10,784 nucleotides of DNA from Planctomycetota bacterium (lineage in GTDB: Bacteria; Planctomycetota; Brocadiia; Brocadiales; Bathyanammoxibiaceae). Shown piece by piece: positions 1-5,755 of the stretch. The position numbers and the translations under genes are program-made. The notes beneath the pieces are model-generated. The model did no database searches, was not told the DNA's origin, and worked only from the letters and a program-made list of their open reading frames with translations. How positions within the stretch are numbered: position 1 is the stretch's first letter; each line of letters opens with the position of its first letter. The stretch spans positions 1 to 10,784 of the forward strand of contig JAUXLO010000039.1 of assembly GCA_030623665.1 (NCBI GenBank), read 5' to 3'.

Positions 1-435
1 CCACACATTGCATGGCCCTCCAGCGACTTTCTGATAACTTTTATCATCGAGAGGGGCCTTTATGTCCATGGCTATACAGTCAAGCAGTCCGTCTCTTATA
101 AGTTCTTCCAGTAAGGTGGGGTTTGTGCCGTTGGTATCGAGTTTTACTTTAAGGCCCAGGGCCTTAAGTTGTCTTAAGAGTTCCTTGAGACCGCTGTGGA
201 GGGTGGGCTCTCCGCCTGATATAACAACACCGTCTACCCAAGCCCTCTTTTTCTTCAGGGAACCTATTACTGCCTCAAGCGGTATGGTCTCCATGTCTTC
301 GGTTGGATTGACAAGGTGGGGGGAGTGGCAGTAAGGGCAACGGAAGTTGCAGCCGGGGAGGAAGATAACGGAACTTATCATACCCTCCCATTCGATAAGG
401 CTGTTTTCTATGAAACCTTTTATCTGCACAGGCAT
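1..435 (-). CDS. nrdG: Anaerobic ribonucleotide reductase activating protein, radical SAM (3' end outside window)
   Basis: This reading frame runs leftward from an ATG at 435 and stays open to the window edge, giving 145 residues without the C-terminus. Residues 29-36 read CNFRCPYC, the CxxxCxxC signature (Cys29, Cys33, Cys36) that binds the 4Fe-4S cluster of radical SAM enzymes. ISGGEPTLH follows at about residues 72-80, with the GGE motif that contacts S-adenosylmethionine, and then LDTNGT. The order and spacing fit the NrdG-type activases, which use SAM to abstract hydrogen from a C-terminal glycine of NrdD. The gene is the last visible member of the leftward nrdR-nrdD cluster, which supports NrdG over other small radical SAM activases. 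The start follows a weak ribosome binding site. The odd point is that the neighbouring NrdD has serine where the target glycine should be. Assignment to the activase family is firm; the exact substrate rests on context. Confidence 0.88.
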   Translation of the reverse strand, partial: MPVQIKGFIENSLIEWEGMISSVIFLPGCNFRCPYCHSPHLVNPTEDMETIPLEAVIGSLKKKRAWVDGVVISGGEPTLHSGLKELLRQLKALGLKVKLDTNGTNPTLLEELIRDGLLDCIAMDIKAPLDDKSYQKVAGGPCNVW

Positions 436-514
436 TTTAATTACTTGAGTTGTACCCCCGTCAAGTCCACCAAATTAACTACGGGAATAGATTCCCCGGA
501 TAAACAGATTACGG

Positions 515-832
515 TTATGATTTGGCGAGGTCTTGCTGTCCCACCAAAATCGGCTGGTCGTAAGAGAAAACACTCCCCATTCCCGGTGACGCGTAGTACA
601 CATTAGCGAAACCGTCCAGCCCAACCTCATGAAGCTTTATTTTGTAGTGCGCGCCAGAGGTCCGAGGTAGACTGCGTAGATGGTTTAATAGTTTCTCTGC
701 CACGTCATTGATGTCCACTGTCTCGGGGATTGGGTTGTACAGGTACAGACCAATCAGGAAGTCTGTCTCGTACGAGGTAATCTTTTTTTCCAGCTCTGGC
801 AACCTTTCCGTCGATTCTTCCGTTTCCCACAT
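515..832 (-). CDS. Small conserved-looking protein of unknown function between nrdD and nrdG
   Basis: I do not recognise this 105-residue protein. It begins with a strongly acidic segment (MWETEESTERLPELEKK), has a probable beta strand rich in hydrophobic and aromatic residues (FLIGLYLYNPIP, about residues 25-36), then a likely amphipathic helix (DINDVAEKLLNHLRSL) and a C-terminal half with GFANVYYASPGMGSVF. It has no signal peptide, membrane segment or metal-binding cysteine; there is no cysteine at all. A strong AAGGAG ribosome binding site lies about 7 bases before the ATG (upstream on the minus strand, near 839-844), which supports translation and fixes the start. It lies 44 bases after another small gene and 79 bases before nrdG, all leftward, so it is probably co-transcribed with nrdD and nrdG. 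It has no RxxGY sequence, so it is not a YfiD-like glycyl-radical spare part. A role linked to the reductase is only inferred from position. Confidence 0.72.
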   Translation of the reverse strand: MWETEESTERLPELEKKITSYETDFLIGLYLYNPIPETVDINDVAEKLLNHLRSLPRTSGAHYKIKLHEVGLDGFANVYYASPGMGSVFSYDQPILVGQQDLAKS

Positions 833-876
833 AAAGAATCTCCTTTATAGTGTTAGAGAGTTGTATGCGGTAAGTT

Positions 877-1095
877 TTATGTCTTGTCGATGTACCTCTG
901 TGCTTCGCCCAGTAGCTCACTCTTTGCCTTCTCGGCGGCCGCATTTGTCTTACAAAAACGGTGGAAGGATAAGAGGCCGGGGCCAGATTCTGCGTCGGTC
1001 ACGGTTATTGTTATCATTCCCGGAACATGCTGTTTCTGAACGTTGATTTTATAGCCCTTATACGCCTTTAAGGTTTGTGTTGCGTCTTGCTCCAT
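877..1095 (-). CDS. Very small protein of unknown function downstream of nrdD
   Basis: I do not recognise this 72-residue product. It is hydrophilic and looks like a compact soluble alpha/beta fold. A central strand-like stretch with GMITITVTDAESG (about residues 26-38) is followed by FHRFCKTNAAAEKAKSELL, a probable amphipathic helix, to the end at YIDKT. There is one cysteine and no signal peptide or membrane segment. The ATG at 1095 is preceded by a strong GGAGG ribosome binding site at a suitable distance (around 1106-1110 on the plus numbering), so the gene is very likely translated. It lies 112 bases after the nrdD stop and 44 bases before the next small gene in the same direction. No catalytic motif is visible. 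Co-transcription with the anaerobic reductase is inferred from strand and spacing. Confidence 0.68.
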   Translation of the reverse strand: MEQDATQTLKAYKGYKINVQKQHVPGMITITVTDAESGPGLLSFHRFCKTNAAAEKAKSELLGEAQRYIDKT

Positions 1096-1136
1096 TATCG
1101 GTTTCCTCCAGCGGTGAGATGAATTTTGATCTTATC

Positions 1137-1149
1137 GGGGGAAACCCCC
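1137..1149. repeat. Short GC hairpin between nrdD and the small genes
   Basis: Five G at 1137-1141 and five C at 1145-1149 form a perfect inverted repeat around a three-base loop. It lies in the 112-base gap after the nrdD stop. There is no run of T after it on the minus strand, so it is not a typical intrinsic terminator. If transcribed it could protect or delimit the nrdD message, but that is inference. Confidence 0.35.
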
Positions 1150-1207
1150 TCCATACAAGTGACCATTAAAAGTGTCTCTCTGCTCGACAATGGAACGATA
1201 CATGTGT

Positions 1208-3658
1208 TTAGACAGGCTCCATGAGTGTTGCGTTCTTGAATCTTTCCGCCAGGGTCCTTATCTTGGTGGTCTCCCAGTTGCCGAGTCTGGTTTCGTAGCT
1301 GTCCAGTCTCTGGATGCCGTATATGTTGTATGCATTACAGTGGTCGCATTGCTCTGTAAGCCTGGGCGAGAGGCGGTCACATACGGTGCAGACGGTGAAC
1401 TCTGGTGAGATAGTAACTTGGGCCGCCTGCGTGTTCTTAAAGGTCTTTTTGACCAGGTTCATGATGCTGGTTGCGGGAGGTCTTTCCTCTCCACAAAAGG
1501 CATGGATGATGGCACCGGATTCTATCAAGGTGTGGAATTTACTTTGGAGGATTATCCTGGTCAGCATGTCCACTGGAGCGTCTGGCCGGAGGTGGACGCT
1601 GTTTGTATAATAGAGTTCGTCCATTTCCGTGCTTCCTTTTACAAGCTCCCTTGACTGTGGATAATTCTTCACGTCTATCTTTGCCAGTCTTCTCGATGCG
1701 CTTTCTGCCGGCGTTTCCTCCAGCGAGAATTTCAGGTTATATTTTTTCCCCGCCTCTTTTACCTTCTGGTACATGAAGGCGATTATCCTCAGTCCCTGCC
1801 GCAGGGGTTCTTCGCCCTCGTGGAGCTCGGCGTCCATCATGTACTGGAGGCATTCGTTGAGGCCGAGTATGCCGACGATGTATGTTGATTTTTCGAGGTC
1901 CACGTAGGGCCTGCCGTCCTTGGCTTTTCGCCCTATCTGCCAGAGTGGCATCTCGGGACATGACATAAGCTTAGCGATGAATTCTTTCTTTTGAAGATGC
2001 GCCTTGATGCATATCTGTATGGTGTCGTCTATCTCCCTGTAGAGTTCTTCCCAGTTTCCCTTTCCTGCCCTGTAAGCGGCCTGGGGGAGGTTGACCGTGA
2101 CGTTCTGGAACCCGCAGAAGCGCATGCTCTCCGGATTGGTTATCATATAATCGTCCTCTATGGTGGTCCGGAGCCGGCAGCAGGCCGACAGTGTCACTTC
2201 ATCCCTGTCGAAGACGAAGTACGGCACGCCGTTTTCGCTGGCTATCTGGCAGGCGTACTCGAGGATTTTGTATTGGTCGGGGTCATCTAAGGTGTCTTGG
2301 TTTATGTGGAGGTCGCACTTCGGGAAGGCAAAGATATGGCCGTGGCAGTCGCCTGCCCGCCATACGTCCAACATGGCCATGGTGAAACGACGGGCCGTCT
2401 CGGAGTATTTGTCGTAGGTCTTTCCGGTGTATTTTCCTCCGGGGCCTATGGCGGGTATGTCTTTCATGTAGTTTGGCACGCCGGTATGGATGTTGAAATC
2501 TAGAAACAGGGTCTGACCCCCACGAGAAAAGGCGCTCTGGGAGCAACTGTATATGAGGTGCTGGGCCTCTTGGAGGAGCTGCTTCTGGCTCATGCCCTCG
2601 AGATATGGTGCATACAGTATATTTATGTAGCCTATGCCCAGGGCACCCGCATAGTAGGCCTGCATGGAGGCAAGGAAGGTGTTCAGGTGGCCGGTAAGGG
2701 TGCGGGCGTGTCGTGCCGGGGCGGAGACCGTGTCAAGATTATCGAGATGCAGACCGTACTTCTTCAGGTACTCCAGGGAATGGGAGGAGCAGTAGACCCT
2801 TGTCGGGTAACCCAGGTCATGGATGTGAACGGCACCGGAGAGGTGTTTCTCTGCCACGTCCTCGGAAAAGACCTCCTGGAGCGCGTACTGCTTAAGGGTG
2901 TTTTCGGCAATAGCGAGGTTTATTGCCTCCGGGTTGTTGGTGGCAATGTTGCTGTTCTCGTTAACTTTGGAGAATATGAGCTGGTCCAGGTCGTACTTGG
3001 GCATGCCTAGCGTGGCCTGCTTCTTTAGCTGGGTGTCGTAACCCCTCTCAAAGAGTTCGTTATCCACCAGCTCCCTTATCAGGAGGGTGGAGATGCGGCG
3101 GATACCGGAGGCAAAGACCCTCTTTTCTACCACGTTGGAAATCTCTATGGCCTCATCTATGGGGATACCGGCCTCCTTGTCCAGGGCTAACGCAATCTTG
3201 CTCTTGTTCCATTCGGAGGTCTCGTCGTGTATGTCAGTGTCTACCAGCAGGGCCGCATCGGTTGTGTCCCGACCTTTATTTGTCCTTTTCCTGACCTTCA
3301 GTATCTCTCTGTGCCGTGCCCTCTTGTCCCTGTAGCGGATATAGGCCTTTGCCGTCTTGGCATGGCCGGTATTTATAAGTACGTCCTCTACCATATCCTG
3401 TATGTCTTCTATGTTCGGGGTGTTCCCGTTGAATTTCTTTTTCAATAAATGGGAGACCAGCTCGGCCAGTTCGTCAGCCATCTTTCGGTCGTCGCCGCCT
3501 ACTGCGTGCGCCGCCTTGAAAATGGCATTGGCTATCTTTCTTTCGTTGAATGGTGCCAACCTCCCGTCACGTTTTCTCACGGTCTCTATGTGGCTCACAG
3601 GTTCTCTTCCTTTCTTGTTTGCTCGAAAAAAGTCCTTTCCCTTTGTTTCGCTAATCAT
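1208..3658 (-). CDS. nrdD: Anaerobic (class III) ribonucleoside-triphosphate reductase with Ser at the glycyl-radical position
   Basis: The 816-residue product reduces ribonucleoside triphosphates to deoxyribonucleotides in class III reductases. Residues about 24-115 form an ATP cone, the allosteric nucleotide-binding domain. The reductase core then shows HIHDLGYPTRVYCSSHSLEY (Cys290), YAPYLEGMS, SRGGQTLFLDFN and PAIGPGGKYTG. VPYFVFDRDEVTLSACCRL follows, with the adjacent Cys493 and Cys494 where the family carries its thiyl-radical cysteine, and then GLNECLQY. The overall pattern is that of the archaeal/Thermotoga-like NrdD branch. Near the end, Cys757, Cys760, Cys771 and Cys774 make the usual zinc site. 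Thirteen residues after Cys774, where the family has glycine in RxxGY, this protein has RLDSY with Ser787; the tryptophan at +8 and the following basic helix still align. The ATG is preceded by GAGGAAAG, a good ribosome binding site. nrdR is upstream and nrdG downstream. Family assignment is certain; whether it works by the normal radical mechanism is open. Confidence 0.95.
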   Translation of the reverse strand: MISETKGKDFFRANKKGREPVSHIETVRKRDGRLAPFNERKIANAIFKAAHAVGGDDRKMADELAELVSHLLKKKFNGNTPNIEDIQDMVEDVLINTGHAKTAKAYIRYRDKRARHREILKVRKRTNKGRDTTDAALLVDTDIHDETSEWNKSKIALALDKEAGIPIDEAIEISNVVEKRVFASGIRRISTLLIRELVDNELFERGYDTQLKKQATLGMPKYDLDQLIFSKVNENSNIATNNPEAINLAIAENTLKQYALQEVFSEDVAEKHLSGAVHIHDLGYPTRVYCSSHSLEYLKKYGLHLDNLDTVSAPARHARTLTGHLNTFLASMQAYYAGALGIGYINILYAPYLEGMSQKQLLQEAQHLIYSCSQSAFSRGGQTLFLDFNIHTGVPNYMKDIPAIGPGGKYTGKTYDKYSETARRFTMAMLDVWRAGDCHGHIFAFPKCDLHINQDTLDDPDQYKILEYACQIASENGVPYFVFDRDEVTLSACCRLRTTIEDDYMITNPESMRFCGFQNVTVNLPQAAYRAGKGNWEELYREIDDTIQICIKAHLQKKEFIAKLMSCPEMPLWQIGRKAKDGRPYVDLEKSTYIVGILGLNECLQYMMDAELHEGEEPLRQGLRIIAFMYQKVKEAGKKYNLKFSLEETPAESASRRLAKIDVKNYPQSRELVKGSTEMDELYYTNSVHLRPDAPVDMLTRIILQSKFHTLIESGAIIHAFCGEERPPATSIMNLVKKTFKNTQAAQVTISPEFTVCTVCDRLSPRLTEQCDHCNAYNIYGIQRLDSYETRLGNWETTKIRTLAERFKNATLMEPV

Positions 3659-3705
3659 CTTTCCTCTTTTAGAAATTCATTTAGTATGTTCCGCGTGTGA
3701 GAATA

Positions 3706-3766
3706 AGTAATGCTTCGCCTCATGCGTACATACCTGCCTTTAGCGTAGCTCATACGCTGCATTACT
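3706..3766. repeat. Nested inverted repeats in the nrdR-nrdD spacer
   Basis: Two perfect inverted repeats lie in the 115-base gap between nrdR and nrdD. The outer arms are eight bases (AGTAATGC at 3706-3713, GCATTACT at 3759-3766). The inner pair is AGCGTA at 3742-3747 and TACGCT at 3753-3758 with a five-base loop, directly next to the outer right arm. A leftward transcript could fold into a branched hairpin between the two genes. No T run follows on either strand, so termination is unlikely. Message processing or differential stability of the repressor and enzyme parts is a possible role, by inference only. Confidence 0.45.
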
Positions 3767-3773
3767 AAGAAAC

Positions 3774-4244
3774 TTACTGCCTCTTCTTCCCTTCACGCTT
3801 TATGAGAGGTTTCACCTCTTCCATGAAGTCGCTGATGTCTTTAAACTCACGGTAAACGGATGCAAACCTTACGTACGCCACCTTGTCCAGGCCCTTCAGC
3901 CTTTGCATGATTTGTTCGCCGATGTGCTTGGCGGGCACCTCACGGTCGAATCTGTTATACAGGTCGCGTTCTATCTCAGAAACGGCAGCCTCGATCATGT
4001 CGGTTGATATAGATCTTTTCTCACAGGCCTTCTCAATGCCGATGCGTATCTTGCCCCTGTCAAAGGCCACCCTGCGGCCGTCCTTCTTTATCACCTTTAG
4101 TGGAGTTTCCTCCATCCTCTCATAGGTGGTGTAGCGCCTACCGCAGCTCTGACACTCACGGCGACGCTTTACGTTGAGGCCGTCTGCCGAGGGCCTCGAG
4201 TTTATTACCTTGTCATTGTCCTGCTTGCAATAGGGGCACTGCAT
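3774..4244 (-). CDS. nrdR: Transcriptional repressor of ribonucleotide reductase genes
   Basis: The 156-residue product matches NrdR over its whole length, which is usual for the family. An N-terminal zinc ribbon has Cys3, Cys6, Cys31 and Cys34 (MQCPYC and ECQSCG) with the typical RRRECQSCGRRYTTYER stretch. An ATP cone follows at about residues 46-136 (LKVIKKDGRRVAFDRGKI, then a helical part). The conserved VAYVRFASVYREFKDISDF segment lies near the end. NrdR senses ATP and dATP through the cone and binds paired 16-bp NrdR boxes in front of reductase genes. Here it is the first gene of the leftward cluster with nrdD and nrdG. Box-like sites lie about 220-265 bases upstream of its start, so it probably represses itself and the reductase together. 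No clear Shine-Dalgarno sequence precedes the ATG, but the zinc-ribbon start fixes it. Confidence 0.96.
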   Translation of the reverse strand: MQCPYCKQDNDKVINSRPSADGLNVKRRRECQSCGRRYTTYERMEETPLKVIKKDGRRVAFDRGKIRIGIEKACEKRSISTDMIEAAVSEIERDLYNRFDREVPAKHIGEQIMQRLKGLDKVAYVRFASVYREFKDISDFMEEVKPLIKREGKKRQ

Positions 4245-4474
4245 GAATGGGCCACTGGGTTTTTGCTGGCTTTGCGCACGAGAGAGGTTTTTTGTGTGGT
4301 CGTGCTATCTGCTCCATGGCTGCCGAGATGTCATTTTGATTGACTTCATGCGACACAGCGAGGTCCTTTTCTTACGGCCAGACATACGGTCCACAACTGC
4401 CACCCCCAGAGAAGAAGACATATAAATAAGCATGTTGCATACTAAACATACAATATTTAGTATCGCAAGATATT
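4245..4474 (-). other. Long untranslated leader of nrdR, no convincing gene
   Basis: If transcription starts near 4475, the nrdR message has a leader of about 230 bases. I see no known riboswitch pattern and no gene with good support. The minus strand has short open frames. One of 26 residues (4305-4385) is strongly basic at its start (MSGRKKRTSLCRMK), but its ribosome binding site is weak. The first box-like site (4448-4463) lies inside this leader. The length is unusual for an autoregulated repressor gene and leaves room for a second level of control or an internal promoter. Confidence 0.4.
4448..4463. promoter_or_regulatory. NrdR-box-like site 1 (extra copy)
   Basis: ATACAATATTTAGTAT matches 13 of 16 positions of the NrdR box consensus acaCwAtATaTwGtgt as I know it. 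It has the best score of the three sites but sits directly beside site 2, sharing one base, at 15 bp centre to centre rather than the usual 31-32. It may extend the operator or be a chance AT-rich match. Confidence 0.45.
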
Positions 4475-4478
4475 GTAT
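4463..4478. promoter_or_regulatory. NrdR box, promoter-proximal, over the expected start site
   Basis: This 16-bp site matches 12 of 16 consensus positions, including the central CAAnATATTG-like core. It covers the expected transcription start of the leftward nrdR promoter. Its centre is exactly 31 bp from that of the box at 4494-4509, the spacing typical of cooperative NrdR operator pairs. Confidence 0.62.
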
Positions 4479-4481
4479 AGG

Positions 4482-4510
4482 CTTTTACACTATGCACTAC
4501 ATATTGTCAA
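4482..4510 (-). promoter_or_regulatory. Leftward promoter of the nrdR-nrdD cluster
   Basis: On the minus strand a perfect TTGACA (-35, at 4505-4510) is followed after 17 bases by TAAAAG (4482-4487), which matches the -10 consensus TATAAT at four of six positions. A-rich sequence lies upstream. Start of transcription is expected near 4475. One NrdR box overlaps the -35 and spacer and another covers the start site, the arrangement expected for repression. A TATACA further downstream is too far from the -35 to pair with it. Confidence 0.6.
4494..4509. promoter_or_regulatory. NrdR box overlapping the -35 region
   Basis: GCACTACATATTGTCA matches 12 of 16 positions of the NrdR box consensus, with an intact CwAnATATTG core. 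It overlaps five of the six bases of the -35 hexamer and lies 31 bp centre to centre from the box at 4463-4478. Binding of NrdR to the pair would block polymerase at the nrdR promoter. Confidence 0.62.
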
Positions 4511-4566
4511 GGGAAATCTCAGGATTTTTTGCAGAAATTTTTTATAGAGGAACCTCTTAATCATTT

Positions 4567-4727
4567 TGAGACCTCTGCAAAACGTACAAACCTGTCATTG
4601 CGAGGAGAGGAAGCGACGAAGCAATCTCATAAGTGATTTTAACTAAAGAATATGAGATTGCTTCGCTTCGCTCGCAATGACAGTACGTATCATTACTTTG
4701 AATTTTTCGCATTTTTCAGAGGTCTCA
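4567..4727. repeat. MITE-like palindromic element, 161 bp, non-coding
   Basis: Perfect 11-base terminal inverted repeats (TGAGACCTCTG at 4567-4577, CAGAGGTCTCA at 4717-4727) enclose a second, longer palindrome. CTGTCATTGCGAG at 4592-4604 pairs with CTCGCAATGACAG at 4671-4683. CGAAGCAATCTCAT at 4617-4630 pairs with ATGAGATTGCTTCG at 4652-4665. The tip is an AT-rich loop of about 20 bases. There is no open frame of useful length. The terminal repeats plus strong internal dyad symmetry suggest a miniature inverted-repeat element moved by a transposase encoded elsewhere; a REP-like hairpin family is the alternative. No clear target duplication is visible because both flanks are T-rich. It lies between the end of rdgB and the nrdR promoter and could insulate the two transcripts. 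Confidence 0.75.
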
Positions 4728-4925
4728 TTTTTTAAGGGGTGGAAGCAAACGACCCTGAACTAATGGACTTCCTTGATGACGGGTTTCCAGCGGGGCATGT
4801 TATAAACTAAATGTTGTGGGGTGTATGCCAAAGGCGATGCATCTTTGACGTAACGTCTCGGGGCGAACTCGCTCCGCCTCAGGCAGATTGGGCGAGTCCT
4901 CAGAACGACGATCATACATGGTCTT
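4728..4925. other. Intergenic stretch after rdgB, no confident gene
   Basis: About 200 bases between the palindromic element and the rdgB stop. On the plus strand a 23-codon open piece from GTG 4739 to TAA 4808-4810 reads like protein sequence (PELMDFLDDGFPAGHVIN) and may be the remnant 3' end of a lost gene. Near rdgB, arms ACTCGC (4867-4872) and GCGAGT (4892-4897) with an inner GCCTCAGGC form a weak composite hairpin. It could end the leftward arg-rph-rdgB transcript, but no T run follows it. Confidence 0.35.
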
Positions 4926-5531
4926 TTATTGGCCCGTGTCTGTTAGCGTTAAAAACTTTTTCCTAAATTTCCTGAGTGCGTGGGTGCGGTGACTTATCTG
5001 GTTCTTTATCTCCGGGCCCAGTTCGGCGAAGGTTTTGTCGTACTCGGGCAGGTAGAAGACCGGGTCATAACCAAACCCGTGTTCGCCTTTGGATTCTTTG
5101 GCTATGAGCCCTGCACACTGCCCCTCCACTACAAATATGAGGCCGTCTGGTTTGGCCAGTGCGATGGCGCAGCAGAACCTGGCGGTACGTTGTTCCATTG
5201 GCAGTCGCTCAAGCGCCTTAAGGAGTTTTAGATTGTTGTCGTTATAGGTGGCGTCCTTGCCTGCGTAGCGGGCCGACGTCACGCCGGGTTCCCCGCCGAG
5301 GGCGTCCACCTCAAGCCCTGAATCGTCGGCCACGGTCCACTGGCCGGTAGACCTTGCCCATTCGACGGCCTTTTTCGCGGCGTTCTCACGGAAGGTCTGG
5401 CCGTCCTCAACGACCTCCGGCAGTGGGCTGAATTTCTCTGGGCCGATGAGTTCCACGGGGAGGTCATGGAGGATTTCACGGACCTCTTTTAGTTTATCCG
5501 GGTTGGTCGTACCTATGAGTATCCGGTGCAC
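4926..5531 (-). CDS. rdgB: Non-canonical purine NTP pyrophosphatase (XTP/dITP diphosphatase, RdgB/HAM1 family)
   Basis: The enzyme hydrolyses ITP, dITP and XTP to the monophosphates and pyrophosphate, keeping deaminated purines out of DNA and RNA. From the GTG at 5531 the product is 201 residues, close to the roughly 200 of the family. The family signatures are in order: ILIGTTNPDKLKEV at the N-terminus (substrate-binding TxNxxK), VADDSGLEVDALGGEPG at about 67-83 (acidic metal site), SARYAG, GFGYDPVF at 152-159 and SHRTHAL at 180-186. The frame is open further upstream to a GTG at 5600, but those 23 extra residues resemble nothing in the family. Neither start has a clear ribosome binding site, so the start is chosen by family alignment. 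It follows rph at a distance of 224 bases on the same strand; rph and rdgB are commonly adjacent in bacteria. Confidence 0.92.
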   Translation of the reverse strand: MHRILIGTTNPDKLKEVREILHDLPVELIGPEKFSPLPEVVEDGQTFRENAAKKAVEWARSTGQWTVADDSGLEVDALGGEPGVTSARYAGKDATYNDNNLKLLKALERLPMEQRTARFCCAIALAKPDGLIFVVEGQCAGLIAKESKGEHGFGYDPVFYLPEYDKTFAELGPEIKNQISHRTHALRKFRKKFLTLTDTGQ

Positions 5532-5612
5532 TGAATTTTTTATCGTCTTATCGTTGACAAAATGTTTTGTCGTGCAGGTAACCCCTGTAGTGACAGTCAC
5601 CTACGCCAGAAG

Positions 5613-5636
5613 CAAGTCCGCCTACGGCGTGACTTG
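5613..5636. repeat. Near-perfect stem-loop between rph and rdgB
   Basis: CAAGTC at 5613-5618 pairs with GACTTG at 5631-5636, and CGCC at 5619-5622 pairs with GGCG at 5626-5629, leaving one unpaired T and a three-base loop. This gives ten base pairs in the rph-rdgB spacer. No T run follows on the minus strand, so it is more likely a processing or stability element, or part of a dispersed repeat, than a terminator. Confidence 0.45.
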
Positions 5637-5755
5637 TCTCTCCTCGCCAGGGGGGGAGGGAAAGCTTATCGGCTTATGACCGTTGCGTACGAGATAAAGC
5701 GGTGATGTGAAGATAGAAAATGTTTAGTGTAACGGCAAAGGTCCCGCGGTATGAT

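Noticed and set aside
2558-3010. Long plus-strand open frame inside nrdD (150 residues)
   Set aside because: It is a shadow of the strongly supported nrdD frame; the protein has no recognisable motif.
4243-4425. Plus-strand 60-residue open frame in the nrdR leader
   Set aside because: It overlaps the first codons of nrdR on the other strand, has no ribosome binding site and its sequence has no protein-like pattern.
4487-4502. Additional NrdR-box-like match
   Set aside because: Only 10 of 16 positions agree, the right half is poor, and it overlaps the better-spaced site at 4494-4509.
4867-4897. Hairpin as rho-independent terminator after rdgB
   Set aside because: The stem is six pairs with a mismatch-rich interior and no T run follows on the minus strand.
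5532-5600. N-terminal extension of RdgB from an upstream GTG
   Set aside because: The 23 extra residues match nothing in the family, and the canonical beginning aligns with the GTG at 5531; no ribosome binding site supports the longer form.
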